Of a stretch of DNA of 64,000 bases, positions 33,212-39,293 are shown in pieces. Within the stretch, counting starts at the first letter, position 1. Every line of letters starts with the position of its first letter. Source of the stretch: Chloroflexota bacterium (GTDB taxonomy: Bacteria; Chloroflexota; Anaerolineae; Anaerolineales; Villigracilaceae); NCBI GenBank assembly GCA_016866215.1, contig VGNE01000013.1, positions 1 to 64,000 on the forward strand, in the 5' to 3' direction. A program made the translations under genes and the position numbers. The notes under the pieces were generated by a model. It was not told the origin of the DNA. It worked only from the letters and a program-made list of their open reading frames with translations, and did no database searches.

Positions 33212-33510
33212 CAGTCTTCCTTTGCCATTAATATGCCCTTGGGATACGACCACGCGGACCGTGACCCCGTCCCACAAGGGGATGATATGCGCGGACTCCC
33301 CGAGGGGACCCGCCTGACCACACTTGCCCTCCCACTCGCTCCGCTTCGGGGACTAACGTGGTGGGCAGTGCCAGGGAAGACGGCGTGGACGCATGGCTCG
33401 ACAAAGCAAAACCTTGTGGTGAGCCGCGTCGAACCATCCTCCCAGGGCAGGGTTTCGACAGGCTCAACCTACCAGATTGGGAACTGGAAATCCACAAGGC
33501 TGTGCGCGAG
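33212..33510 (+). pseudogene. TIR-domain gene 5' fragment (copy 1), heavily interrupted
   Basis: The TIR pieces appear in order: GTCTTCCTTTGCCA (VFLCH), CACGCGGACCGTGACC (HADRD), GCGCGGACTC (RGL), CGCCTGACC (RLT), GACGGCGTGGACGCATGG (DGVDAW) and TGGGAACTGGAAATCC (WELEI). Five foreign stretches separate them. These are an ATATGCCCTTGGGATA mini-palindrome, its inverted relative CCCACAAGGGGATGATAT, a short GGGG palindrome, about 58 bases ending GTGGGCAGTGCCAGGG, and a TTCGACAGGCTCAAC repeat. The fragment ends at the same codon as copy 4 and runs into a TATAAT. Confidence 0.8.
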
Positions 33511-33528
33511 ATAGTCACCTGAAAGCGT

Positions 33529-33534
33529 TATAAT
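33529..33534 (+). promoter_or_regulatory. -10 box at the TIR fragment boundary
   Basis: GCGTTATAATCAGCAT directly follows the end of TIR copy 1 and leads, through AGGAGAAAG, to ATG 33558. The same arrangement (GTATAATACCCAGCAT) follows TIR copy 4 at 36412. Confidence 0.6.
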
Positions 33535-33557
33535 CAGCATAATTCAGGAGAAAGATT

Positions 33558-33806
33558 ATGTTTACTCATATTGCTTATAACAATGAAATCTTAAGTGGCA
33601 AGCCGCATATACTAGGCACACGCCTAAGCATTGAATTTATTCTCGAACTCTTTGCCAGTGGCGCGACCAAAGCCGAAGTGCTCAAGGCATATCCGCAGCT
33701 AACCGCGGAAGCCGTTGAAGAAGCGCTTCGATATGCCGCGCAATTTTCAGAAACAACGAAGCGCGTTTTGAACAAAAATGCCGATCTTTATAAACGATTA
33801 TCGTGA
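33558..33806 (+). CDS. DUF433 antitoxin-like protein
   Basis: An 82-residue single DUF433 domain: NNEILSGKPHILGTRLSIEFILELFASGATKAEVLKAYPQLTAEAVEEALRYA. The family is a small helix-turn-helix type antitoxin, usually followed by a DUF5615 PIN-like toxin. Here a HicB-like gene follows 21 bases later instead, so the usual toxin is missing. Confidence 0.85.
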   Translation: MFTHIAYNNEILSGKPHILGTRLSIEFILELFASGATKAEVLKAYPQLTAEAVEEALRYAAQFSETTKRVLNKNADLYKRLS

Positions 33807-33827
33807 GATTTTTACAGAGGTAAGAGA

Positions 33828-34091
33828 ATGAAATACAAAATCCAACTTGAAAAAACAGAAGAAGGCTTTGCTGCTTGGTGTCCTGAATTGTCGGGATGTT
33901 GGTCGCAGGGAAAGACGAAAAAAGAAGCGTTGGAAAATATTGGGAATGCAATTGAGATTTATTTGGAAACAAAGGAAATTCTCAAACCTGCTGGCGAAAG
34001 TTTCGCGCAAGGTTGGACAGAAGCAACAAACAATCAGGCCTTTCCAATTGAGCAGTTGTTTGAAGCAGAACATGAAGAGCACAAAGACTAA
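33828..34091 (+). CDS. HicB-family antitoxin-like protein
   Basis: An 87-residue protein: YKIQLEKTEEGFAAWCPELSGCWSQGKTKKEALENIGNAIEIYLE is the HicB core, with a short acidic tail (EQLFEAEHEEHKD). No hicA gene follows; the next gene is an unrelated small protein that overlaps its end by 20 bases. It is likely an orphan antitoxin or regulator. Confidence 0.82.
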   Translation: MKYKIQLEKTEEGFAAWCPELSGCWSQGKTKKEALENIGNAIEIYLETKEILKPAGESFAQGWTEATNNQAFPIEQLFEAEHEEHKD

Positions 34092-34350
34092 GACTGTGAA
34101 AACCACAAAATCCACTCCTCGTTATGCCATCTGTGTTGACAACAGCGAGTATCCCGCCTCGCTGGAGTTGCACAAAATCTATCGCGTCCTTCCCGACAAA
34201 GACGCCCAAGCCGACGGCGACATGCGCATCATTGACGAAAGCGGAGAAGATTATCTTTTCCCTGCCGATTACTTCATTCCCGTCGAGTTGCCGCAAACCA
34301 TTGTTCGGGCATTGAACAAATCATTCATGCGGATACCTGCTACAGCCTGA
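34072..34350 (+). CDS. Small conserved-looking protein of unknown function
   Basis: From ATG 34072, 92 residues: a Lys/Thr-rich start (MKSTKTKTVKTTKSTPR), then YAICVDNSEYPASLELHKIYRVLPD...GDMRIIDESGEDYLFPADYFIPVELP. A shortened relative lies at 45530 (FAICIQSDDSDLLTPRMIYEILPD...RVIDNENE). The compact beta-rich pattern with many acidic residues looks like a real small domain, but I cannot name it. It overlaps the HicB-like gene and ends before a good terminator. Confidence 0.7.
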   Translation: MKSTKTKTVKTTKSTPRYAICVDNSEYPASLELHKIYRVLPDKDAQADGDMRIIDESGEDYLFPADYFIPVELPQTIVRALNKSFMRIPATA

Positions 34351-34363
34351 TCACCAAAACGAC

Positions 34364-34391
34364 GCGCCCTCTTGCAGGCGCATTGTTTTTT
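34364..34391 (+). terminator. Intrinsic terminator
   Basis: GCGCC (34364-34368) pairs with GGCGC (34377-34381), and ATTGTTTTTTC follows. It ends the DUF433/HicB/small-protein unit. Confidence 0.75.
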
Positions 34392-34427
34392 CGTCCTCAT
34401 CGCGGATACAGAATCCGTTCATCCGTT

Positions 34428-34478
34428 ATGCCATCCGTTGACAACAAACGCCCCCTCAAGGTCTTCCTCTGCCATCCA
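34428..34478 (+). pseudogene. TIR-domain gene 5' fragment (copy 2)
   Basis: ATG 34428 begins MPSVDNKRPLKVFLCHP, the start of a TIR-domain protein. It breaks off after the box-1 motif, where the DUF4258 coding sequence begins in a different frame. It is the shortest of the TIR remnants. Confidence 0.75.
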
Positions 34479-34758
34479 AGAGAAACGCATACGCATCACC
34501 GACCACGCGGATGAAGAAACGCAGGCAGACCACCTCACATTTGATGAGGTCTTTTTCAGCGTATTGCAAGGCGAAGTGATCGAAGATTATCCAACCGACA
34601 AGCCCTATCCGAGTTGCTTGATCTATGGAAACAACTTTGAAGGCGAACCGATTCACAGTGTTTGGGCGTACAATGACAAAACGAAATGGGCTGTCCTGAT
34701 TACCGTTTATCGTCCTGACCCGAATCGCTGGATCAACTGGCGCGAAAGGAGAAAGTAA
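34438..34758 (+). CDS. DUF4258 protein (toxin of a YgiT-type pair), 5' end replaced by TIR DNA
   Basis: The conserved part reads EKRIRITDHADEETQADHLTFDEVFFSVLQGEVIEDYPTDKPYPSCLIYG...WAVLITVYRPDPNRWINW, a DUF4258 domain related in fold to RelE-type RNases. No ATG exists in this frame upstream of the domain, because the first codons run through TIR copy 2 in another frame. TTG 34438 is a possible start; TTG 34372 lies inside a terminator stem. The first few natural codons have probably been lost. The stop overlaps the next ATG (TAATG). The zinc-finger antitoxin follows. Confidence 0.75.
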   Translation: MTTNAPSRSSSAIQEKRIRITDHADEETQADHLTFDEVFFSVLQGEVIEDYPTDKPYPSCLIYGNNFEGEPIHSVWAYNDKTKWAVLITVYRPDPNRWINWRERRK

Positions 34759-35000
34759 TGAAACCCTTTGACAAATGTCCCGTTTGCGGCGGGGAACTGG
34801 TTGAAAAGGAAGTGGAAAAACTGCTCAAAGGCGGCGTCAACACGGCTGTCTTAAAAGTGACTGCCGAAGTGTGCCTGCAATGCGGTGAGCGACTTTACCC
34901 TGAAGAGACCGTCCGCCGCTTCGAGCAGATCCGCCAGAAGTTGGCGAAAGATGATGTGGCTGGTTTCTTGTTGCTGGGACAGGCGTATCAGGTGGCGTGA
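34758..35000 (+). CDS. YgiT-type zinc-finger antitoxin
   Basis: An 80-residue protein with CPVCGGELVEKEVEKL and EVCLQCGERLYPEE, two CxxC pairs that bind zinc as in MqsA/YgiT N-terminal domains. A short helical tail follows (VRRFEQIRQKL). DUF4258 followed by a YgiT-type protein is a known toxin-antitoxin pairing. The genes overlap by one base, and a DUF2442 gene follows directly. Confidence 0.85.
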   Translation: MKPFDKCPVCGGELVEKEVEKLLKGGVNTAVLKVTAEVCLQCGERLYPEETVRRFEQIRQKLAKDDVAGFLLLGQAYQVA

Positions 35001-35001
35001 G

Positions 35002-35253
35002 ATGGATCGCGTTATTTTTGTCAAACCATCGGAAAACTATTTACTCGAAATCGAATTTTCCGACGGCTTCCGCAAAGTAATTGACATCCAACCCTTCATC
35101 GGCAAGGGAATTTCTGCCGCGCTCAAAGACGAAGCCTATTTTCAGCAGGTTGATTTGCAAGATGGCGGCGGGATCGCCTGGCCCAACGGCTACGACTTCT
35201 GCCCCAATTTCCTGCGCGATGATGTGCCTGCTGTAAACCTGCAAACAGCGTAG
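35002..35253 (+). CDS. DUF2442 protein
   Basis: From ATG 35002 (MDRVIFVKPSENYLLEIEFSDG) the protein has 83 residues: FRKVIDIQPFIGKGISAALKDEAYFQQVDLQDGGGIAWPNGYDFCPNFL is the DUF2442 pattern. Such proteins often accompany DUF4160 toxins. Here it follows the YgiT gene by one base. After its stop a TIR fragment begins. Confidence 0.85.
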   Translation: MDRVIFVKPSENYLLEIEFSDGFRKVIDIQPFIGKGISAALKDEAYFQQVDLQDGGGIAWPNGYDFCPNFLRDDVPAVNLQTA

Positions 35254-35274
35254 GAAAGACTCGCGGGGAAATTT

Positions 35275-35450
35275 ATGCCTACCACTGATAAACGCCCCCT
35301 GAAAGTCTTCCTCTGCCACGCCCATATAATCCCCTTGTGGGACGCGGACCGTGACCGCGTCCGCGCGCTCTTGGTGGTTGAGTAGTGGCACCGTTCGTTG
35401 GCGCCACGTATCGAAACCACGCCCGCCTGACCCAAGACGGCGTGGACGCG
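35275..35450 (+). pseudogene. TIR-domain gene 5' fragment (copy 3) with two insertions
   Basis: ATG 35275 begins MPTTDKRPLKVFLCHAH. A TATAATCCCCTTGTGGGA mini-palindrome splits the HAHAD segment. Then CGGACCGTGACCGCGTCCGCGCGCTCT is broken by a 47-base REP element (35372-35420) before ACGCCCGCCTGACCCAAGACGG. The fragment ends after GTGGACGCG. The REP insertion point is identical to that in copy 6. Confidence 0.85.
35372..35420. repeat. REP element inside TIR copy 3
   Basis: TGGTGGTTGAGTAG...GTATCGAAACCAC with an inner GTGGC...GCCAC stem. It splits the TIR sequence GGACTCT|ACGCCCGCC, with no target duplication visible. Confidence 0.85.
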
Positions 35451-35473
35451 TTAATTTCTATAATTTTGGGAGG

Positions 35474-35479
35474 TATAAT
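35474..35479 (+). promoter_or_regulatory. -10 box of the PIN toxin unit
   Basis: GAGGTATAATTACC holds TATAAT at 35474-35479. ATG 35497 would be about ten bases from the predicted transcript start. Confidence 0.6.
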
Positions 35480-35496
35480 TACCTTTGGAAACCACC

Positions 35497-35940
35497 ATGA
35501 CAAAAATTTATTTTGATACATGCTGTCTCAATCGTCCATTTGACGACCAAACGCAGGTTCGTGTCCGTTTGGAAGCCGAAGCAGTTTTGGCAATTTTGTC
35601 TCGAATCGAAAACGGGGAATGGGATTGGGTTGGCAGTGAAGTATTGATGGATGAAGTTGAGCAGATGCCTGATACACAAAAATTGAGTCGCACAAAATTA
35701 TTGTCAGGTTTTATTCAGGAAAATATCGAGATCGGCGAAAAAGAAGAACAGCGGGCAATGGAATTGCAAAGTTGTGGCTTTCAGGTATTTGACGCTTTGC
35801 ACATTGCCTGCGCCGAAAGCGCAAAAGCCGACGTGTTTTTATCAACTGATGACCGTCTGCTAAAACTGGCGAAACGAAATTCAAAGAAATTAGATGTGCG
35901 AGTGGAGAACCCTCTTGTTTGGGTAGAGGAGATGATATAG
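35497..35940 (+). CDS. PIN-domain toxin
   Basis: From ATG 35497 the protein has 147 residues. MTKIYFDTCCLNRPFDD holds the first acidic residue (Asp6), VGSEVLMDEVEQ the second cluster, and QVFDALHIACAESAKADVFLSTDDRLL the later Asp residues of the PIN nuclease site. It should be an RNase toxin. The next gene starts at the base after its stop and encodes the usual short partner. Confidence 0.85.
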   Translation: MTKIYFDTCCLNRPFDDQTQVRVRLEAEAVLAILSRIENGEWDWVGSEVLMDEVEQMPDTQKLSRTKLLSGFIQENIEIGEKEEQRAMELQSCGFQVFDALHIACAESAKADVFLSTDDRLLKLAKRNSKKLDVRVENPLVWVEEMI

Positions 35941-36162
35941 ATGAACGGACAAACGATGTCTCTTGAACAAATCCGCATCGCTGGCATGGAAGCGCTGGCG
36001 CGTGAACTTGGCGTTGTCGGTATGGTGCGTTTCCTACAGCAATTTGAAACCGGACATGGCGACTATTCCAAAGACCGCCACAAATGGCTGGACGATCAAG
36101 ATATGGATACTGTCCTCAAACGAATTCGTGAGAAGCGCAAAGCCAACAAGGAAGCGAAATAA
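35941..36162 (+). CDS. Partner (antitoxin-like) of the PIN toxin
   Basis: A 73-residue helical protein: LEQIRIAGMEALARELGVVGMVRFLQQFETGHGDYSKDRHKWLDD. I recall this conserved pattern beside PIN toxins of this type. It has a basic tail (IREKRKANKEAK). It probably neutralises the PIN protein; the assignment is by context and length, not by a named domain. Confidence 0.7.
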   Translation: MNGQTMSLEQIRIAGMEALARELGVVGMVRFLQQFETGHGDYSKDRHKWLDDQDMDTVLKRIREKRKANKEAK

Positions 36163-36164
36163 TT

Positions 36165-36202
36165 ACAAAACGGCGTGTCCTGTTCAAGGCGCGTCGTTTT
36201 AA
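36165..36202 (+). terminator. Probable terminator of the PIN unit
   Basis: AAAACGGCGTG pairs imperfectly with CGCGTCGTTTT around a loop of about ten bases, and AATT follows. It is weaker than the others. Confidence 0.5.
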
Positions 36203-36229
36203 TTCCCATAACACACAAACGGGACGGAT

Positions 36230-36410
36230 ATGACCGAAGCAAAGCGACCATTGAAGGTTTTCCTCTGCCACGCCCACGCGGACCGTGACCCCGTGCGCGG
36301 ACTCTACGCCCGCCTCACCCAAAGACAGCGTGGATGCGTGGCTCGACAAAGCCAAACTCCCAGGTCAGGACTGGGAATTGGAAATCCGCAAGGCTGCGCG
36401 CGAAAGTAAC
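36230..36410 (+). pseudogene. TIR-domain gene 5' fragment (copy 4), least interrupted
   Basis: ATG 36230 begins MTEAKRPLKVFLCHAHADRD and continues PVRGLYARLT. One extra C (acCcaaagac) then shifts the frame; after it the sequence reads KDSVDAWLDKAKLPGQDWELEIRKAARES and stops at TAA in GTATAATACC. It covers about 58 residues of a TIR domain (box 1, the W-D region and the first part of the third box) with no nested repeat. It serves as the reference for the other copies. Confidence 0.85.
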
Positions 36411-36411
36411 G

Positions 36412-36417
36412 TATAAT
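36412..36417 (+). promoter_or_regulatory. -10 box before the MNT/HepT pair
   Basis: TATAAT at 36412-36417, with ATG at 36425, directly abuts the end of TIR copy 4. Confidence 0.55.
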
Positions 36418-36424
36418 ACCCAGC

Positions 36425-36718
36425 ATGAAACAGGAAGTCATTCTTCAAATCCTCAAACAAAAGAACGCTGAATTGGCAACAAAATTCGGTGTCAATTCTC
36501 TCTTGCTGTTTGGCTCAGTAGCGCGGAATGAAGCCACTTCCACCAGCGACGTGGATTTACTTGTGGAATTCAATCGTCCTGTTGGCTATTTTGGCTTATT
36601 CGCTTTACAGGATTACCTGGAGAAGTTGCTTGGCTGTCCTGTTGACTTGGGGACTCCTGACAGTTTGAAACCTTATATAAAAGAGCGTGTAATGGGGGAG
36701 TTGATTCGTGTCGCCTAG
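36425..36718 (+). CDS. mntA: Minimal nucleotidyltransferase antitoxin (MntA)
   Basis: A 97-residue protein with the nucleotidyltransferase motif LLLFGSVARNEATSTSDVDLLVEF (GSx10DxD). MntA proteins AMPylate and so silence HepT toxins. The partner hepT overlaps by 11 bases. Confidence 0.9.
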   Translation: MKQEVILQILKQKNAELATKFGVNSLLLFGSVARNEATSTSDVDLLVEFNRPVGYFGLFALQDYLEKLLGCPVDLGTPDSLKPYIKERVMGELIRVA

Positions 36719-37040
36719 AGGCTGGCAAGACCGTATTCGAGATATTTTGGATGCGATTGCTGAAATCCAGAAGTTTACGAGTGGCATGGATTATGAATCT
36801 TTCAAAGCAGATGATAAATCCATTCGCGCTGTTGAGATGAATTTCATCATCATTGGTGAAGCGGCAAATCAAATACCCGAAGAAGTTGAAGAAAAATATG
36901 CGGCAATTCCGTGGAGTCTCATGCGTGCCATGCGGAATCGTATCGTGCATGTCTATTTCAAAGTCGACGAAAAGCTGATGTGGGATACCATCCTAAACGA
37001 TTTGCCGCCTTTAATCCCTGAACTAGAAAAGCTACTTTAA
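36708..37040 (+). CDS. hepT: HepT-type HEPN toxin
   Basis: From GTG 36708 the protein has 110 residues. The HEPN RNase motif Rx4HxY is present as RNRIVHVY (about 83-90). EMNFIIIGEAANQIPEE matches the conserved acidic helix. It should be an RNase toxin controlled by the upstream MntA. Confidence 0.9.
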   Translation: MSPRGWQDRIRDILDAIAEIQKFTSGMDYESFKADDKSIRAVEMNFIIIGEAANQIPEEVEEKYAAIPWSLMRAMRNRIVHVYFKVDEKLMWDTILNDLPPLIPELEKLL

Positions 37041-37085
37041 ATTCATTCCCTTTCCTTGTGTTCTTCGTGTCCTTCGTGGTAAAAA

Positions 37086-37199
37086 ATGCCCGAACCCAAA
37101 CGCCCTTTGAAAGTCTTTTTATGCCACGCCCACGCGGACCGTGACCCCGTCTGCGCACTCCCGCAGGGCCCCGCCTCACCAAAGACGGCATGGACGCGG
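37086..37199 (+). pseudogene. TIR-domain gene 5' fragment (copy 5)
   Basis: ATG 37086 begins MPEPKRPLKVFLCHAHADRD and continues PVCAL. At the same point where copy 4 reads CTCTACGCCCGCC, this copy reads CTCCCGCAGGGCCCCGCC, so a short palindrome replaces two or three codons. It continues CTCACCAAAGACGGCATGGACGCGG and ends at a block of other repeats. Confidence 0.82.
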
Positions 37200-37311
37200 G
37201 GCTGACTCGGCGGGGGATTGGAAATCCCCCCTCAGCACATGGAGGCCCTGCGGGCTGGGATCGAGTCCGAAGGGACTTTCACGAACTGAGCAGGGGATTT
37301 CAATCCCGCTC
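37200..37311. repeat. GGGGATT-GGAAATCCCC repeat block
   Basis: CGGGGGATTGGAAATCCCCCC at the left and GGGGATTTCAATCCC at the right are inverted relatives. Between them lie GGCCCTGCGGGCTGGG and a GAGTCCGAAGGGACTTTC palindrome. The block separates TIR copies 5 and 6 and looks like an inserted compound repeat. Confidence 0.65.
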
Positions 37312-37430
37312 ACCCACGCCCGCGCGGACCGTGACCCCGTGCGCGGACTCTTGGTGGTTGAGTAGTGGCGCTGTTCGTTGGCGCCACGTATCGAAACCAC
37401 ACCCGCTTGACCAGAGATGGCGTGGACGCA
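37312..37430 (+). pseudogene. TIR-domain gene fragment (copy 6) with REP insertion
   Basis: CACGCCCGCGCGGACCGTGACC and CCGTGCGCGGACTCT are interrupted by a REP element (37352-37400) at exactly the site used in copy 3. ACACCCGCTTGACCAGAGATGG and CGTGGACGCA follow. The first part of the gene is missing. Confidence 0.82.
37352..37400. repeat. REP element inside TIR copy 6
   Basis: Nearly identical to the element at 35372-35420 (TGGTGGTTGAGTAGTGGCGC...GCCACGTATCGAAACCAC) and inserted at the same TIR position. Confidence 0.85.
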
Positions 37431-37448
37431 AGGCCTGCCAATTGAAAT

Positions 37449-37482
37449 CACAAAAGCCAGCCTATAATGGACTGGCTTTATT
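37449..37482 (+). terminator. Terminator hairpin between island and ECF genes
   Basis: AAAGCCAG pairs with CTGGCTTT around CCTATAATGGA, and ATTGTTTT follows. It lies in the convergent gap before the minus-strand ECF genes. Confidence 0.75.
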
Positions 37483-37556
37483 GTTTTCGCACCAATCAAA
37501 TTGATCCAAAGATATCCCTAAGATCGACTCACTCAATGCCCTGTTGATGGGCAGGA

Positions 37557-38396
37557 TTATTTGATCTTCAATGCATCAAATTGATTTACCATTTCATCCA
37601 CCGTTAGTGTTCCGGGATTGAACCCAAGGTTCTGTGCACTTTGCGCAAGCTGGGTGATTTGTGGTGGTTCGAGAAATGTTTTTTGCAGGACATCTGGCTG
37701 TGAAAAGACATCCGATGTGAGGCCGTCAGCCAGAATTCTGCCTTCACTCATAAGAATGACACGGCGCGCGTATTGCGCAACGATATACATATCGTGAGTA
37801 ATGATGATGATGGTATGTCCGTGTTTTTCATTCAAGTCCTTTAGGAATTCCATGATTTCAATGGATTGACGGGAATCCTGACCGGTCGTTGGCTCGTCGA
37901 CGATAATTACCTGGGGGCGCAAGGCTAAAATAGAGGCAATGGCTACCCGTTGACGCAGGCCTTTTGAGAGGAAGAAGGGATGCTCTTCATAGAATATTTC
38001 CGGCAAACCAACCACATGCGCAGCTTCATCCACGCGGATTTTTACCTCTTCTTCAGAAAGCTGGATATTGCGCGGGCCATATGCGATCTCGTCCCAGCAA
38101 TTGTTATTGAATAGTTGGTGATCCGGGTTTTGAAAGACGTATCCAACCCGACGGACCATTTGCACAATGGGAGTATTTTTCGAATTTAATGATTCGACAA
38201 GTACTTCACCGGATGTGGGTTTGTATAATCCATTCAGGCACTTGGAAAGAGTGGTCTTTCCCGAACCATTTTGCCCGATCAAGGCAATGAACTCCCCGAT
38301 TTGTATCAAGACATTTATATCATCTAATGCCTTTGTGCCGTCAGGATATGTAAAGTCCAGTTTATTCACTTGGATGTAGGGGTTTATATTGGTCAT
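37557..38396 (-). CDS. ecfA: ECF transporter ATPase (first)
   Basis: From ATG 38396 the protein has 279 residues. A TTG 33 bases further up overlaps the upstream gene and is less likely. ABC ATPase: FTYPDGTKALDDIN, Walker A GQNGSGKTT, Q-loop FQNPDHQ, signature LSKGLRQRVA, Walker B VIIVDEPTTGQD and a switch His in IIITHD. FQNPDHQLFNNNCWDEIAYG is typical of CbiO/EcfA. It pairs with the next gene product to drive uptake of a vitamin- or metal-type substrate through EcfT and an S component. Confidence 0.9.
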   Translation of the reverse strand: MTNINPYIQVNKLDFTYPDGTKALDDINVLIQIGEFIALIGQNGSGKTTLSKCLNGLYKPTSGEVLVESLNSKNTPIVQMVRRVGYVFQNPDHQLFNNNCWDEIAYGPRNIQLSEEEVKIRVDEAAHVVGLPEIFYEEHPFFLSKGLRQRVAIASILALRPQVIIVDEPTTGQDSRQSIEIMEFLKDLNEKHGHTIIIITHDMYIVAQYARRVILMSEGRILADGLTSDVFSQPDVLQKTFLEPPQITQLAQSAQNLGFNPGTLTVDEMVNQFDALKIK

Positions 38397-38425
38397 ATGG
38401 TGTTCTCTGAATACATATGGTTGGT

Positions 38426-39274
38426 TCAACCGAATAATTGCTTCAATTGTTTGCTGGCTTCCGGAAGCGTAACGGGCAATGTGTTGCTTGTATATCCGGC
38501 TTTCTTTAACTCATAGAAAAATCGCAGGGCACCCGGAGGATAAATACCCACTTTCGTCAGGAGCTCCATGTTTTGGAAAAACTGATGAGTCTCATCTTCC
38601 AGTATAAGTTTGTTGTTGGATAAAAGTATCATGCGGTCAGCCAGCGGGATCAGATTTTCCAGATTATGTTCGATCACGATGATGGTGTTATGTTGTTCAT
38701 TTTTGAGTTTCGCCAGTACATCGAACACACGCCGTCTGCTGACAGGATCAAGCATGGTCGTGGGTTCGTCCAGGATGAGGATTTTGGGTGTCATGGCCAG
38801 AACTGCAGCCAGCGCAACGCGTTGTTTCTGCCCACCCGATAGTTCGTAAGGAGGCTTGAGAAGCATCTTTTCAAGGCCGGTCAATTCCGTAACCCACTCC
38901 AGCCGTTCACGGATCTCAGGTATGGACATACCCAGGTTTTCCAACCCAAACACCAATTCATCTTCCACGGTCATTGCAGTGAATTGCGCCTCGGGATCAG
39001 AAAACACCATTCCCGCTATTTTTTGCAATTGACCATGACCGTATTGTTCAACTTCCCTGCCGTATACGACAACTTCCCCATTCTTAATCCCATTGTATTG
39101 CCCGGGGATCAGGCCGTTCATCGAATAGGCCAGGGTTGTTTTACCGGAACCATTGGGTCCGATAATTCCGATGAACATTCCCTCTTCGATTTGAAGGTTG
39201 ATTTTATCCAGTGCAGGTTGTTGGGTATTGAGATATTTCCAGGAATAATCCTTGAGTTCAATGATGACAGACAT
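38426..39274 (-). CDS. ecfA: ECF transporter ATPase (second)
   Basis: A 282-residue ABC ATPase: Walker A GPNGSGKTT, VFSDPEAQFTAMTVEDELVFGLENLG, signature LSGGQKQRVALAA, Walker B ILILDEPTTMLDP and VIEHN at the switch. It forms the heterodimer with the other EcfA. It follows ecfT by 19 bases. Confidence 0.9.
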   Translation of the reverse strand: MSVIIELKDYSWKYLNTQQPALDKINLQIEEGMFIGIIGPNGSGKTTLAYSMNGLIPGQYNGIKNGEVVVYGREVEQYGHGQLQKIAGMVFSDPEAQFTAMTVEDELVFGLENLGMSIPEIRERLEWVTELTGLEKMLLKPPYELSGGQKQRVALAAVLAMTPKILILDEPTTMLDPVSRRRVFDVLAKLKNEQHNTIIVIEHNLENLIPLADRMILLSNNKLILEDETHQFFQNMELLTKVGIYPPGALRFFYELKKAGYTSNTLPVTLPEASKQLKQLFG

Positions 39275-39293
39275 GCTTTGCTCCGATGGTATC

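Noticed and set aside
33212-37430. Integron-type cassette array with attC sites
   Set aside because: The repeated pieces are coding TIR starts, not attC-like folded sites, and no integron integrase is seen. The cassette-like idea is kept only as a hypothesis.
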